From Streptomyces fildesensis (GTDB lineage Bacteria; Actinomycetota; Actinomycetes; Streptomycetales; Streptomycetaceae): 43,232 nt of DNA. The notes beneath the pieces were generated by a model. It was not told where the DNA came from. It did not search any database and saw nothing but the letters and a program-made list of their open reading frames with translations. Positions within the stretch are counted from its first letter, which is position 1, and the number at the start of each line of letters is the position of its first letter. Positions 1-7,327 of the stretch are shown piece by piece. The translations under genes and the position numbers were made by a program. The stretch lies in assembly GCF_016107395.1 (NCBI RefSeq), contig NZ_JAAIKO010000055.1, positions 1-43,232 on the forward strand. The letters are read 5' to 3'.

Positions 1-54
1 GAGAGCGCTTCCCTGACACGGAAGAGGTCACTGGTTCAATCCCAGTATCGCGCA
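1..54 (+). tRNA. tRNA-Val (anticodon GAC), 3' part only
   Basis: The window opens inside a tRNA. The anticodon arm is a CTTCC/GGAAG stem around the 7-nt loop CTGACAC, giving anticodon GAC (valine, GUC codons). The T-arm is ACTGG / TTCAATC / CCAGT at 30-46. Acceptor 3' strand ATCGCGC occupies 47-53 with discriminator A at 54. No CCA is encoded, as is usual in Streptomyces. The 5' half lies outside the window. Confidence 0.93.
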
Positions 55-62
55 CACGTCAT

Positions 63-101
63 GACCGAGGGCCGGAGCGATCATCGCTCCGGCCCTCGGT
101 C
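63..101. terminator. Perfect 18-bp hairpin, probably bidirectional terminator
   Basis: An 18-nt arm (63-80) is followed after TCA by its exact reverse complement (84-101). It lies 8 nt after the tRNA-Val end and just downstream of the convergent zinc-ribbon gene stop at 147, so it can serve both. There is no U-tract, which is common for Streptomyces terminators. Confidence 0.8.
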
Positions 102-146
102 GTTCCCGCTGCCGCTCGCCGGGCGTCCCCGGCATCCGTCCTGGGA

Positions 147-461
147 TCAGGACGAGAAGAGCATGTGCCCGAAGCTGCGGTGCTTCTGGTGGTGGCCGCC
201 GTGGTGACCGCCGTGGCCGCCGTGCTGCGGGGCGCTCCAGGCGGGACCCGCGGGGTACGCCTGCGGTGCCGGGTAGGCCTGCTGGGCCGGGTAGGCCTGC
301 TGCGGCGGCGCGGCCGGCTGGTTCCACTGGCCTTCGACACGGGTGAGTGCCTCCAGCTCGCCGTAGTCCAGGAAGATCCCCCGGCAGTTGCCGCATTGCT
401 CGATCTGGACGCCGTTGCGATTGAACGTGTGCATCGGGCCCTGGCACTTGGGACAGTGCAT
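147..461 (-). CDS. TFIIB-type zinc-ribbon protein
   Basis: 104 aa. The N-terminus carries a zf-TFIIB-like zinc ribbon: CPKC at residues 3-6 and CGNC at about 23-26, followed by RGIFLDYGELEAL, the typical continuation of this family. The second half is low complexity: repeated QQAYPAQ/APQAYPA units rich in Pro, Ala and Gln, then a Gly/His-rich stretch (GGHGGHHGGHH) that could also bind metal. GAGGAG lies about 11 nt before the ATG. Family members are small, uncharacterised and presumed metal-binding; the function here is unknown. It is convergent with the tRNA-Val. Confidence 0.8.
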   Translation of the reverse strand: MHCPKCQGPMHTFNRNGVQIEQCGNCRGIFLDYGELEALTRVEGQWNQPAAPPQQAYPAQQAYPAPQAYPAGPAWSAPQHGGHGGHHGGHHQKHRSFGHMLFSS

Positions 462-524
462 CTCCGGCTCAACTCCTCAATTGCGGTGATTCGCCACCGG
501 AACGCCCGTCCGGCGGAGCTGGGT

Positions 525-1448
525 TCACGATACGTGGGTGATCCGGGCGCAGGCAGCGGTGAGGTCCTGCTCGACTTCGTCGAGCGGTCGGTTCTCGCGG
601 GCGGCCCGCACCACGGCCAGCGCGGCCGACTGGACGGTCAACGCGCGGGCCGGCACGTCCAGATACGGCCAGGGGTCGCCGTCGGGGGGGACCGCCCGGC
701 CGCCCGCGTCCCGGTAGGCGCCCAGGAAGCGCGTCCAGACGTCCGGGTCGAGCAGTCCGGTCGCGAACCACATGGCGGGGCGGGCCAGGTCCCAGGCGGG
801 ATCGCCGATCCCCAGGTCGTCGACGTCGATGAGCTGCCACGGACCGCCGGGGGCGGGGTGCCGGACGAGCTGGCCGAGGTGCAGATCACCGTGGCAGAGG
901 GTGTCCGCACGCGGCTGCGGTGCCTCGTCGCGGGCCCAGCCCGGCAGACACTCCCAGGCCCGCAGCACGGTGTCCGCGGCGGGCGACCGGGCGCCGGCGG
1001 TCATCCGGGCGACGGCGCGGGCCGCCTTGGCGGGGCCGCGCATGGGCGGCAGCGGGTACGGCAGCGCCTGCGGGGGGACGGCGTGCAGCCGGGCGAGCAG
1101 GACGGCGGCGTCCTCCCAGGGGGCACTGCCGGGCTCCTCGCGGTCCACCGGTACACCCAGCGGCCAAGCGGTGACGGGGCGGCCGTGCAGCAGCGAGCCT
1201 GTCCTGGGCGCCGGCAGTGGCAGCGGGGCGAGCAGGATGCCGCGCAGCAACGGGTGCGCGGCGACCCCGAGGCGGACCGTGAGGGCCTCAGGGTCGGTGT
1301 CACCGGCGTGGGCCTTGGCGACGAGCGCGCCGCTGCGGACCACCGTGCCGTCGGGCCGGTGGGCGAGCACCGAGGTCTCCGGTACGCCGGAGATGCCCGC
1401 GGCGAGCGCGGCGAGCTCCGCCGTCAGCTCCTCCCCCACCACTGTCAT
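525..1448 (-). CDS. Aminoglycoside phosphotransferase (APH)-fold kinase-like protein
   Basis: About 307 aa from the chosen ATG. The APH/choline-kinase catalytic loop is CHGDLHLGQLVR (catalytic Asp in HGD) and the metal-binding segment is LIDVDDLGIGDPAWDLA. Members phosphorylate small hydroxyl substrates such as antibiotics, homoserine or choline; chromosomal copies like this are rarely assigned a substrate and may have nothing to do with resistance. A longer reading from 1607 exists, but its first ~53 residues are Arg/Pro-rich and run through the hairpin at 1485-1522, so I start at MTVVGEE. GAGGGTG lies 13 nt upstream, a loose spacing, so the start is moderately certain. Confidence 0.75.
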   Translation of the reverse strand: MTVVGEELTAELAALAAGISGVPETSVLAHRPDGTVVRSGALVAKAHAGDTDPEALTVRLGVAAHPLLRGILLAPLPLPAPRTGSLLHGRPVTAWPLGVPVDREEPGSAPWEDAAVLLARLHAVPPQALPYPLPPMRGPAKAARAVARMTAGARSPAADTVLRAWECLPGWARDEAPQPRADTLCHGDLHLGQLVRHPAPGGPWQLIDVDDLGIGDPAWDLARPAMWFATGLLDPDVWTRFLGAYRDAGGRAVPPDGDPWPYLDVPARALTVQSAALAVVRAARENRPLDEVEQDLTAACARITHVS

Positions 1449-1484
1449 ACGTTCAGTCAAGCACCCTCGCGGGCCCTGACGTGC

Positions 1485-1522
1485 GTGATGCCCAGGTACC
1501 ACCGCTGGTACCCGGGCATCAC
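1485..1522. terminator. 16-bp hairpin between two minus-strand genes
   Basis: GTGATGCCCAGGTACC (1485-1500) and GGTACCCGGGCATCAC (1507-1522) pair over 16 positions with one G-U, around a 6-nt loop. It lies downstream of the minus-strand small membrane-protein gene (stop at 1620) and upstream of the APH-like start. Transcription termination is the simplest role. Confidence 0.6.
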
Positions 1523-1619
1523 GGCCGTCCGTCGCACCCCCGTCCCCACGGGGTTTCGTACCGGTTCCCCAGCCCGGACCGCTCTTCCGGGCATGGGGCC
1601 GATGCAACGGGGCGCTGTG

Positions 1620-1823
1620 TCAGCGCCCCATCAGCCCGGCTACGGACGACGCTTGTGCGGCCACCGCGTCGAAGCCTCCGAAGAGCAGGGCGAGGAGCAC
1701 CGCGAGTGGCAGCACCATGGCCGCTGCGACCAGCGGATGGCGCGTGCCGGACGGGCGGGTACCGAAGGCGGCGATCCTGCTGCCGCGCACGGGGCGCACC
1801 GTACGACTCACTGTGTTCGCCAT
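1620..1823 (-). CDS. Small membrane protein, 67 aa
   Basis: A basic N-terminus with several Arg (residues 1-30) is followed by one hydrophobic helix (about 32-55, AAAMVLPLAVLLALLFGGFDAVAA). Start: ATG at 1823 with a strong AGGAGAGG ribosome site 4-8 nt upstream. I recognise no family; it looks like a single-pass inner-membrane protein with a cytoplasmic basic tail. The hairpin at 1485-1522 probably ends its transcript. Confidence 0.65.
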   Translation of the reverse strand: MANTVSRTVRPVRGSRIAAFGTRPSGTRHPLVAAAMVLPLAVLLALLFGGFDAVAAQASSVAGLMGR

Positions 1824-2128
1824 GGCCCTCTCCTGAGGTGTCGGTCGTTCACGCTGGTGGTACGTCTGGTTGTCGGTCAGGCAAGCGGCGGGCGTCTGAC
1901 CTCGGGGGACGAGTGCTACGCCCGCCGCTTGATTTCAAGATTAGGTGCGCGCCATGGCCTGGTCGTCATGCCGTCGTACCGCTTTCCGGGCCTCCGGGAG
2001 GATGACGCGGACCCGCCCGGGGTACTCCCCTGGGTGGACACCGGGCCCCCGGTCCCAGGGTGATCCCTGAGGGGGCTACCCCCAGGGGATGACCGCCCGC
2101 CGGGCCCTTCGGTCGCGCTGGACCCGGC
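1824..2128. other. 305-bp intergenic region with two hairpins
   Basis: I see no credible gene here. It holds a 13-bp perfect inverted repeat (1882-1894 with 1919-1931, CAAGCGGCGGGCG and its complement, 24-nt loop). A G-tract/C-tract hairpin lies at about 2065-2087 (CCCT..GGGGG / CCCCC..AGGG), just past the minus-strand stop at 2129 and so likely its terminator. The promoter of the small membrane gene should lie next to 1830-1880; I could not pick it out. Confidence 0.5.
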
Positions 2129-2359
2129 CTAGGCTTCGGTGTCGTCCCTCGGAATGGGCTGCTCCACCAGGGCGAGCACCCGGGTGGACATGAATCGGGC
2201 GGTGCGGACGACGGTGCCGTTGCGGGTGACTTCACTCACTTCCACCACACCGCGGCGCACCGCGGTCTCGACCCGGCGGCCGGCCCTGGTGGCCACCACC
2301 TCATAGGTACGGGTGGTGTCCCCGGCATCCACGACTATCTCCACGCGATCACCTTTCAC
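2129..2359 (-). CDS. Conserved-type small hypothetical protein, 76 aa
   Basis: Start GTG at 2359 (reads MKGDRVEIVVDAG), with AAGGGGGA about 8 nt upstream; the ORF runs on further, but in Arg-rich antisense of the kinase gene. The protein is short, soluble and rich in Val and Arg, with alternating hydrophobic/charged residues typical of a small beta-barrel (VEIVVDAG, TYEVVATRAGRRVETAV, TVVRTARFMSTRVLALVEQ). Function unknown. Transcribed divergently from the kinase at 2561, sharing a 200-bp promoter region. Confidence 0.65.
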   Translation of the reverse strand: MKGDRVEIVVDAGDTTRTYEVVATRAGRRVETAVRRGVVEVSEVTRNGTVVRTARFMSTRVLALVEQPIPRDDTEA

Positions 2360-2560
2360 GGCGTCATTCCCCCTTGGCAGACGGGCCGTTGATGGTGCGG
2401 GCCCGGCCGTTCCACCCCTTCGGAGCGGTCCGTTCCCACCTCTTAAGGATCCCACCCGGCACTGACAATCCCCCGTCCGGCGCATGCGCGGCCTATCGGC
2501 GCAGCGGGAGTTCAGTCCGTAAGCTGTGGACGTCCAACTGGCCAGGCAGCGGGGAAGAAC

Positions 2561-3724
2561 ATGGCGATGATGCGGCTCCGGCGCGAGGATCCGCGTGTCG
2601 TCGGCTCGTTCAGGCTGCACCGGCGGCTGGGCGCCGGCGGCATGGGTGTGGTGTACCTGGGTGCCGACAAGCGCGGCCAGCGGGTGGCATTGAAGGTGAT
2701 CCGGCCGGAACTGGCGGAGGATCAGGAGTTCCGTTCGCGGTTCGCGCGGGAGGTCTCGGCCGCGCGCAGGATCCGCGGCGGCTGCACGGCGCGGCTGGTG
2801 GCGGCCGATCTGGACGCGGACCGGCCGTGGTTCGCCACCCAGTACGTGCCCGGCCCCTCGCTGCACGACAAGGTCGCCGAGGAGGGGACGCTGCAGGCGT
2901 CCGAGGTCGCCGCGATCGGCGCGGCGCTCGCCGACGGCCTGGTGGCGGTGCACGAGGCGGGCGTGGTCCACCGCGATCTGAAGCCGTCGAACATCCTGCT
3001 GTCGCCGAAGGGCCCGCGGATCATCGACTTCGGGATCGCGTGGTCGACCGGCGCGAGCACCCTGACGCATGTGGGGACGGCCGTCGGCTCCCCCGGGTTC
3101 CTCGCCCCCGAGCAGGTGCGCGGCGCGGCCGTCACCCCGGCGACCGACGTCTTCGCGTTCGGCGCGACCCTCGCGTACGCGGCGACCGCCGACTCGCCGT
3201 TCGGGCAGGGCAGTTCCGAGGTGATGCTGTACCGGGTCGTGCACGAGGAGCCGGATCTGAGCGGGGTGCCGGACGCGCTCGCTCCGCTGGTCTACGCGTG
3301 TCTCGCGAAGGACCCCGGGGACCGGCCCAGCACCGTTCAGCTGTCCGAGCGGCTGGCCGAGATCGCGGCGCGTGAGGCGCGCGGGCTCGGCGCGCCCCGG
3401 CGCGAGGCGGTGCCGAAGACGGCGGGCCCGCGCCCGGAGCGGCCCACCGGGCGGCGGGCCGAGGAGTACGCCCAGCAGCACACCGAGCGGCGGACGGCGG
3501 GCGGTACGGCGTCCTCGGCGCGGCACACCGGCCGTACGCCGGTCCCGCGGCCGCCGGGGCAGCGCACTCCCGCACCGCGCACTCCAGCGCCCCGCACGCC
3601 CGCGGGACGCCGGCCCGGCGGGCCCGACCGGCGGCTGCTGCGGCAGCGCCTCATCGTCTTCGTCATCGTGACGCTGCTGGCCGCGGCCTGTATCGCGGTC
3701 GCGCAGGGCGCCTGGCCGCGCTGA
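2561..3724 (+). CDS. Membrane-anchored Ser/Thr protein kinase (PknB/Hanks type)
   Basis: 387 aa. The catalytic domain spans about residues 15-270: Gly-rich loop GAGGMGVVY (25-33), ATP-anchoring Lys45 in VALKV, catalytic loop HRDLKPSN (137-144, Asp139 as base), DFG (156-158) and APEQ (182-185). The activation loop holds several Thr/Ser that could be autophosphorylated. A Pro/Arg-rich linker (about 275-355, with TPAPRTPAPRTPA repeats) leads to one C-terminal helix (FVIVTLLAAACIAVAQGAW) and only a few outside residues, so there is no PASTA or other sensor domain. Kinases of this layout regulate development, division or metabolism; the substrate cannot be read from sequence. GGGGAAG precedes the ATG. 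Confidence 0.92.
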   Translation: MAMMRLRREDPRVVGSFRLHRRLGAGGMGVVYLGADKRGQRVALKVIRPELAEDQEFRSRFAREVSAARRIRGGCTARLVAADLDADRPWFATQYVPGPSLHDKVAEEGTLQASEVAAIGAALADGLVAVHEAGVVHRDLKPSNILLSPKGPRIIDFGIAWSTGASTLTHVGTAVGSPGFLAPEQVRGAAVTPATDVFAFGATLAYAATADSPFGQGSSEVMLYRVVHEEPDLSGVPDALAPLVYACLAKDPGDRPSTVQLSERLAEIAAREARGLGAPRREAVPKTAGPRPERPTGRRAEEYAQQHTERRTAGGTASSARHTGRTPVPRPPGQRTPAPRTPAPRTPAGRRPGGPDRRLLRQRLIVFVIVTLLAAACIAVAQGAWPR

Positions 3725-3791
3725 CCCCTCTCCCGAAGCCCACCCGCGCTGCTGCGGGGTCTGGCGTCGGCACCCTCACATCGACTACGTT

Positions 3792-3805
3792 ACCAAGCGC
3801 TTGCT
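3792..3805. promoter_or_regulatory. TetR-type operator, KstR2-like motif
   Basis: ACCAAGCGCTTGCT matches the AnCAAGnnCTTGnT operator known for the actinobacterial TetR regulator KstR2 at every fixed position. Its core CAAGCGCTTG is a perfect 10-bp palindrome. It lies 40 nt before the acyl-CoA dehydrogenase operon. The sequence match is direct; which TetR protein binds it here is inference, and none is encoded next to it. Confidence 0.65.
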
Positions 3806-3844
3806 TAGTCGCGATGAGATGGATGAGCGGGAAGGACGTGGCGT

Positions 3845-5047
3845 ATGACGACCGAACCGGCGGGCACCCCCGACGAGGAGGGCCTGCGTCACCGTGTGCG
3901 GGCGCTGCTCTCCGCGCATGACCCCGCCTCCACCGACCGCCTCGCGTTCCTGCGGGCCCGGTTCGACGCGGGCCTGGCCTGGGTGCACTACCCCCAGGGC
4001 CTGGGCGGCCTCGGCGCCCGCCGCTCCCTGCAAGGGGTCGTGGACGCCGAGCTGGCGGCGGCCGGAGCGCCCGAGAACGATCCGCGCCGGATCGGCATCG
4101 GCCTGGGCATGGCCGCCCCGACCGTCCTGACCTTCGGCACCGACGAGCAGAAGGCCCGCTTCCTGCGGCCGCTGTGGACCGGTGAGGAGGTCTGGTGCCA
4201 GCTCTTCAGCGAGCCGGGCGCCGGCTCCGACCTGGCCTCGCTCGGCACCCGCGCGGTACGGGACGGCGACGACTGGGTGGTGACGGGCCAGAAGGTCTGG
4301 ACGTCCAACGCGCACAACGCGCGCTGGGCCATCCTCATCGCCCGCACCGACCCCGACCTGCCCAAGCACCGCGGGATCACGTACTTCGTCTGCGACATGA
4401 CCGACCCCGGTGTCGAGGTCCGCCCGCTGCGGCAGATCACCGGTGAGGCCGAGTTCAACGAGGTCTTCCTGACCGGCGTCCGGATCCCGGACGCGCACCG
4501 GCTCGGGGCCGTCGGCGACGGCTGGCGGGTCGCGCAGACCACCCTCATGAACGAGCGGGTCGCGATCGGCGGCGCCTCCATCCCGCGCGAGGGCGGGATG
4601 ATCGGCACGGTCGCCGCCACCTGGCGCGAACGGCCCGAGCTGCGCACCCCGGACCTGCACGACCGGCTGCTGCGCCTGTGGGTGGACTCCGAGGTCTCCC
4701 GGCTCACCGCGGAACGGGTCCGCCAGCAGCTCGCCGCCGGTGCTCCCGGCCCCGAGGGCTCCGGGCTGAAGCTCGCCTTCGCCCGGCTCAACCAGCAGAT
4801 CAGCGGCCTGGAGGTGGAACTCCTCGGCGAGGACGGACTGCGCTACGGCGACTGGACGATGACCCGCCCGGAGACCGTCGACTTCTTCGGCCGGGACGCG
4901 GGCTACCGCTATCTGCGCGCCAAGGGCAACTCGATCGAGGGCGGCACCTCCGAGATCCTGCGCAACATCGTCTCCGAGCGGGTGCTCGGCCTGCCGTCCG
5001 AGCCCCGCACCGACAAGGACGCCGCCTGGAAGGACCTTCCCCGATGA
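3845..5047 (+). CDS. Acyl-CoA dehydrogenase, catalytic-type subunit
   Basis: 400 aa, normal for the family. FAD-dependent alpha,beta-desaturation of acyl-CoA thioesters. Family signatures are LFSEPGAGSDLASLGTRA (about 120-137), VTGQKVWTSNAHNARWAILIART (about 145-167) and, near the C-terminus, YLRAKGNSIEGGTSEILRNIVSERVLGLP. The Glu in IEGGT occupies the place of the classical catalytic base (YEGT in short/medium-chain enzymes). It overlaps the next gene by ATGA at 5044-5047, so the two are translationally coupled. GGAAGGA precedes the ATG. The closest recalled types are the FadE/ChsE-like alpha subunits of steroid- or branched-acyl degradation; the substrate is unknown. Confidence 0.9.
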   Translation: MTTEPAGTPDEEGLRHRVRALLSAHDPASTDRLAFLRARFDAGLAWVHYPQGLGGLGARRSLQGVVDAELAAAGAPENDPRRIGIGLGMAAPTVLTFGTDEQKARFLRPLWTGEEVWCQLFSEPGAGSDLASLGTRAVRDGDDWVVTGQKVWTSNAHNARWAILIARTDPDLPKHRGITYFVCDMTDPGVEVRPLRQITGEAEFNEVFLTGVRIPDAHRLGAVGDGWRVAQTTLMNERVAIGGASIPREGGMIGTVAATWRERPELRTPDLHDRLLRLWVDSEVSRLTAERVRQQLAAGAPGPEGSGLKLAFARLNQQISGLEVELLGEDGLRYGDWTMTRPETVDFFGRDAGYRYLRAKGNSIEGGTSEILRNIVSERVLGLPSEPRTDKDAAWKDLPR

Positions 5048-6180
5048 ACCAGCCGTCGTCGCAGCCCGCGACCCCCGATCTGCTGTACTCCGACGTCGAG
5101 GACGATCTGCGGTCCGCCGTTCGCGGTCTGCTGGCGGACCGCTGCCCGCCGACCGCGGTGCTGGCCCGGATCGAGAGCGGCACCCCGTACGACCTGGACC
5201 TGTGGCGCACGCTGGCCGCGGAGATCGGCATCGCGGGGCTGCTCGTACCGGAAGAGCTCGGCGGCCAGGGGGCGTCCGCCCGTGAGGCCGCGGTGGTGCT
5301 GGAGGAACTCGGCGGCGCGGTCGCGCCGGTGCCGTTCCTCGGCAGCGCGGTGCTCGCCACCTCGGCGCTGCTGGCCGCACCCGCGGCGGCGGGTCCGCTG
5401 CTGAAGCGGCTCGCCTCCGGCGAGGCCACCGCGGCGCTGGCCGTACCGCTGCCCACGGCGCCCGGCGCCGCGTTCCCGGGGAGTGTTCGTGTTGCGGCCG
5501 ACGGCACGCTGAGCGGCCGGATCACCGGCGTCGCCGACGCGTCGGCCGCGGACGTGCTCGTCGTGCCGGCGGTCGGCCCCGACGGGCCGGGCCTCTACGA
5601 GATCGCCGCCGACGCCCCCGGGGTCTCCATCGACGTGCCGGTCTCGCTCGACCTGACGCGGCCGATCGCCGACCTCACCCTGGACGCGGTCGCCGCCCGG
5701 CTGCTCGTCGGTCCCGACTCGGCCGCCGATGCGCTGCGCGCCGCGTTGCTCGCCGGGGCCGGTCTGCTCGCCTCCGAGCAGTTGGGCATCGCCCAGTGGT
5801 GCCTCGACGAGACCGTGCGCTACCTGGGCGAGCGGCATCAGTTCGGCCGTCCCGTCGGATCCTTCCAGTCCCTCAAGCACCGGCTGGCGGACCTCTGGCT
5901 GGAGGTCGTCTCGGCCCGCGCCGCCGCGCGCAACGCCGCCGACGCGCTGGCGTCCGGCAGTCCTGACGCGGCCGTCGCGGTGGCCGTCGCCCAGGCGCAC
6001 TGCGCCACGACCGCCGTGCACGCGGCGGAGGAGTGCGTCCAGCTGCACGGCGGTATCGGCATGACGTGGGAGCACCCCGCCCACCTCTACCTCAAGCGCG
6101 CCAAGGCCGACGAGATCGCCCTGGGCACGCCGGGCCGCCACCGGGCGGCTCTCGCCGAGTTGGTGGGTCTCCCGGCCTGA
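5044..6180 (+). CDS. Acyl-CoA dehydrogenase, partner subunit
   Basis: 378 aa from the ATG inside the ATGA overlap. N-terminal ACAD domain (LLVPEELGGQGASAREAAVVLEELG), poorly conserved middle domain, and C-terminal helical domain with RHQFGRPVGSFQSLKHRLAD and HGGIGMTWEHPAHLYLKRAK. The classical Glu-Gly-Thr segment of the catalytic base is absent. This split, one subunit with the base and one with the HGGIG.TWE segment, is the pattern of alpha2beta2 acyl-CoA dehydrogenases (ChsE/FadE28-29 style). The pair therefore probably forms one heteromeric enzyme with the upstream gene product. Confidence 0.88.
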   Translation: MNQPSSQPATPDLLYSDVEDDLRSAVRGLLADRCPPTAVLARIESGTPYDLDLWRTLAAEIGIAGLLVPEELGGQGASAREAAVVLEELGGAVAPVPFLGSAVLATSALLAAPAAAGPLLKRLASGEATAALAVPLPTAPGAAFPGSVRVAADGTLSGRITGVADASAADVLVVPAVGPDGPGLYEIAADAPGVSIDVPVSLDLTRPIADLTLDAVAARLLVGPDSAADALRAALLAGAGLLASEQLGIAQWCLDETVRYLGERHQFGRPVGSFQSLKHRLADLWLEVVSARAAARNAADALASGSPDAAVAVAVAQAHCATTAVHAAEECVQLHGGIGMTWEHPAHLYLKRAKADEIALGTPGRHRAALAELVGLPA

Positions 6181-6433
6181 GTCCCGGGTGGTGACCGGCC
6201 GTCAGTCGGTGGGACGGCCGGGCGCCTCCGGCTGATGGGCGCCCCGGCTCGCGGGTGGAGGTGTCATCGCGCCTGCTGCCCGGCGACGGCGGCACCGTCG
6301 CGGGTGGGTCGGGGACGTGGCGGGGCACCTCCTCGGCGCTCGAACCCGCGGGCCGTCCGCACAGTGACGGTGGTGGATTCTCGTCGCCTGCGGCGGCACC
6401 CCGCCACGTCCCCTTGGGTCGGACGGGCGCTTC

Positions 6434-7252
6434 TCAGTCCTGGGGGCGGCCGGACGCCACCGCGTAGAAGGCGACGGCCGCCGCGGCGCCGACGTTCAGG
6501 GAGTCGACGCCGTGGGCCATCGGGATGCGGACCCATTCGTCGGCGGCGACGAGGGCCTGGGTGGACAGACCGTCGCCCTCCGCGCCGAGGAGCAGGGCGA
6601 CCCGTTCCAGCCGGTGCGGGGCGGCCTCGTCGATGTCGGTGGCCTTGTCGGCCGGGGTGAGGGCGAGCAGCTTGAAGCCGGCCGCGCGCACCGTCTCCAG
6701 GTCGCGGGGCCAGCTGTCGAGGCGGGCGTAGGGCACCGAGAAGACCGCGCCCATCGAGACCTTGACGGAGCGTCGGTAGAGCGGGTCGGCGCAGTCCGGG
6801 GAGAGCAGCACGGCGTCCATGCCGAGCGCCGCGGCGCTGCGGAAGATGGCGCCGATGTTGGTGTGGTCGTTGACGGATTCCATGACGACGATGCGGCGCG
6901 CGGTCCCCAGCAGGTCGTCCGCCTCCGGCAGCGGCTTGCGGCCCATGGAGGCGAGCGCGCCGCGGTGCACGTGGTAGCCGGTGACCTGCTCGGCGAGCTC
7001 CGGGCTCACCGCGTACACCGGCGCCGGCACCTCGTCGATGACGTCGCGCATGACGTCGACCCACTTGGCCGACAGGAGCATGGACCGCATGCGGTACCCG
7101 GCGTGCCGGGCGCGCCGGATCACCTTCTCGCCCTCCGCGATGAACAGCCCTTCGGCGGGCTCGCGGCGACGCCGCAGCTCGACGTCGGTCAGGGCCACGT
7201 AGTCGTGAAGGCGCGGGTCGTCCGGGTCGTCGATCGTGATGAGCTCAGCCAC
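6434..7252 (-). CDS. TrmH/SpoU-family RNA 2'-O-methyltransferase
   Basis: 272 aa from the GTG start (reads MAELITIDDPDDPRLHDY). Methylates a ribose 2'-OH in rRNA or tRNA with SAM. The three SpoU motifs are visible: NDHTNIGAIFRSAAALG, LLLGAEGDGLS and RIPMAHGVDSLNVGAAAAVAFYA. The N-terminal part (LTDVELRRRREPAEGLFIAEGEKVIRRA) is the substrate-binding domain of the TsnR-like subgroup. An upstream ATG at 7282 has no ribosome site and adds unconserved residues. The 253 bp between this stop and the acyl-CoA dehydrogenase stop (6181-6433) contain only an imperfect GC-rich hairpin near 6217-6247. Confidence 0.88.
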   Translation of the reverse strand: MAELITIDDPDDPRLHDYVALTDVELRRRREPAEGLFIAEGEKVIRRARHAGYRMRSMLLSAKWVDVMRDVIDEVPAPVYAVSPELAEQVTGYHVHRGALASMGRKPLPEADDLLGTARRIVVMESVNDHTNIGAIFRSAAALGMDAVLLSPDCADPLYRRSVKVSMGAVFSVPYARLDSWPRDLETVRAAGFKLLALTPADKATDIDEAAPHRLERVALLLGAEGDGLSTQALVAADEWVRIPMAHGVDSLNVGAAAAVAFYAVASGRPQD

Positions 7253-7327
7253 AGGCTGATACTGCCCTGTCCCGCGGCACATGCCAACGCCGGGGTGGCT
7301 ACCTGGCCGGTACCCGCCGGGTGCTGC

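Noticed and set aside
2360..3526. Long N-terminal extension of the 76-aa protein gene
   Set aside because: The extension is antisense to the kinase, Arg-rich and without domains, and a ribosome site precedes the internal GTG at 2359.
6181..6433. Small plus-strand ORF (70 codons from 6255)
   Set aside because: No ribosome site and no convincing composition; lies between two convergent stops.
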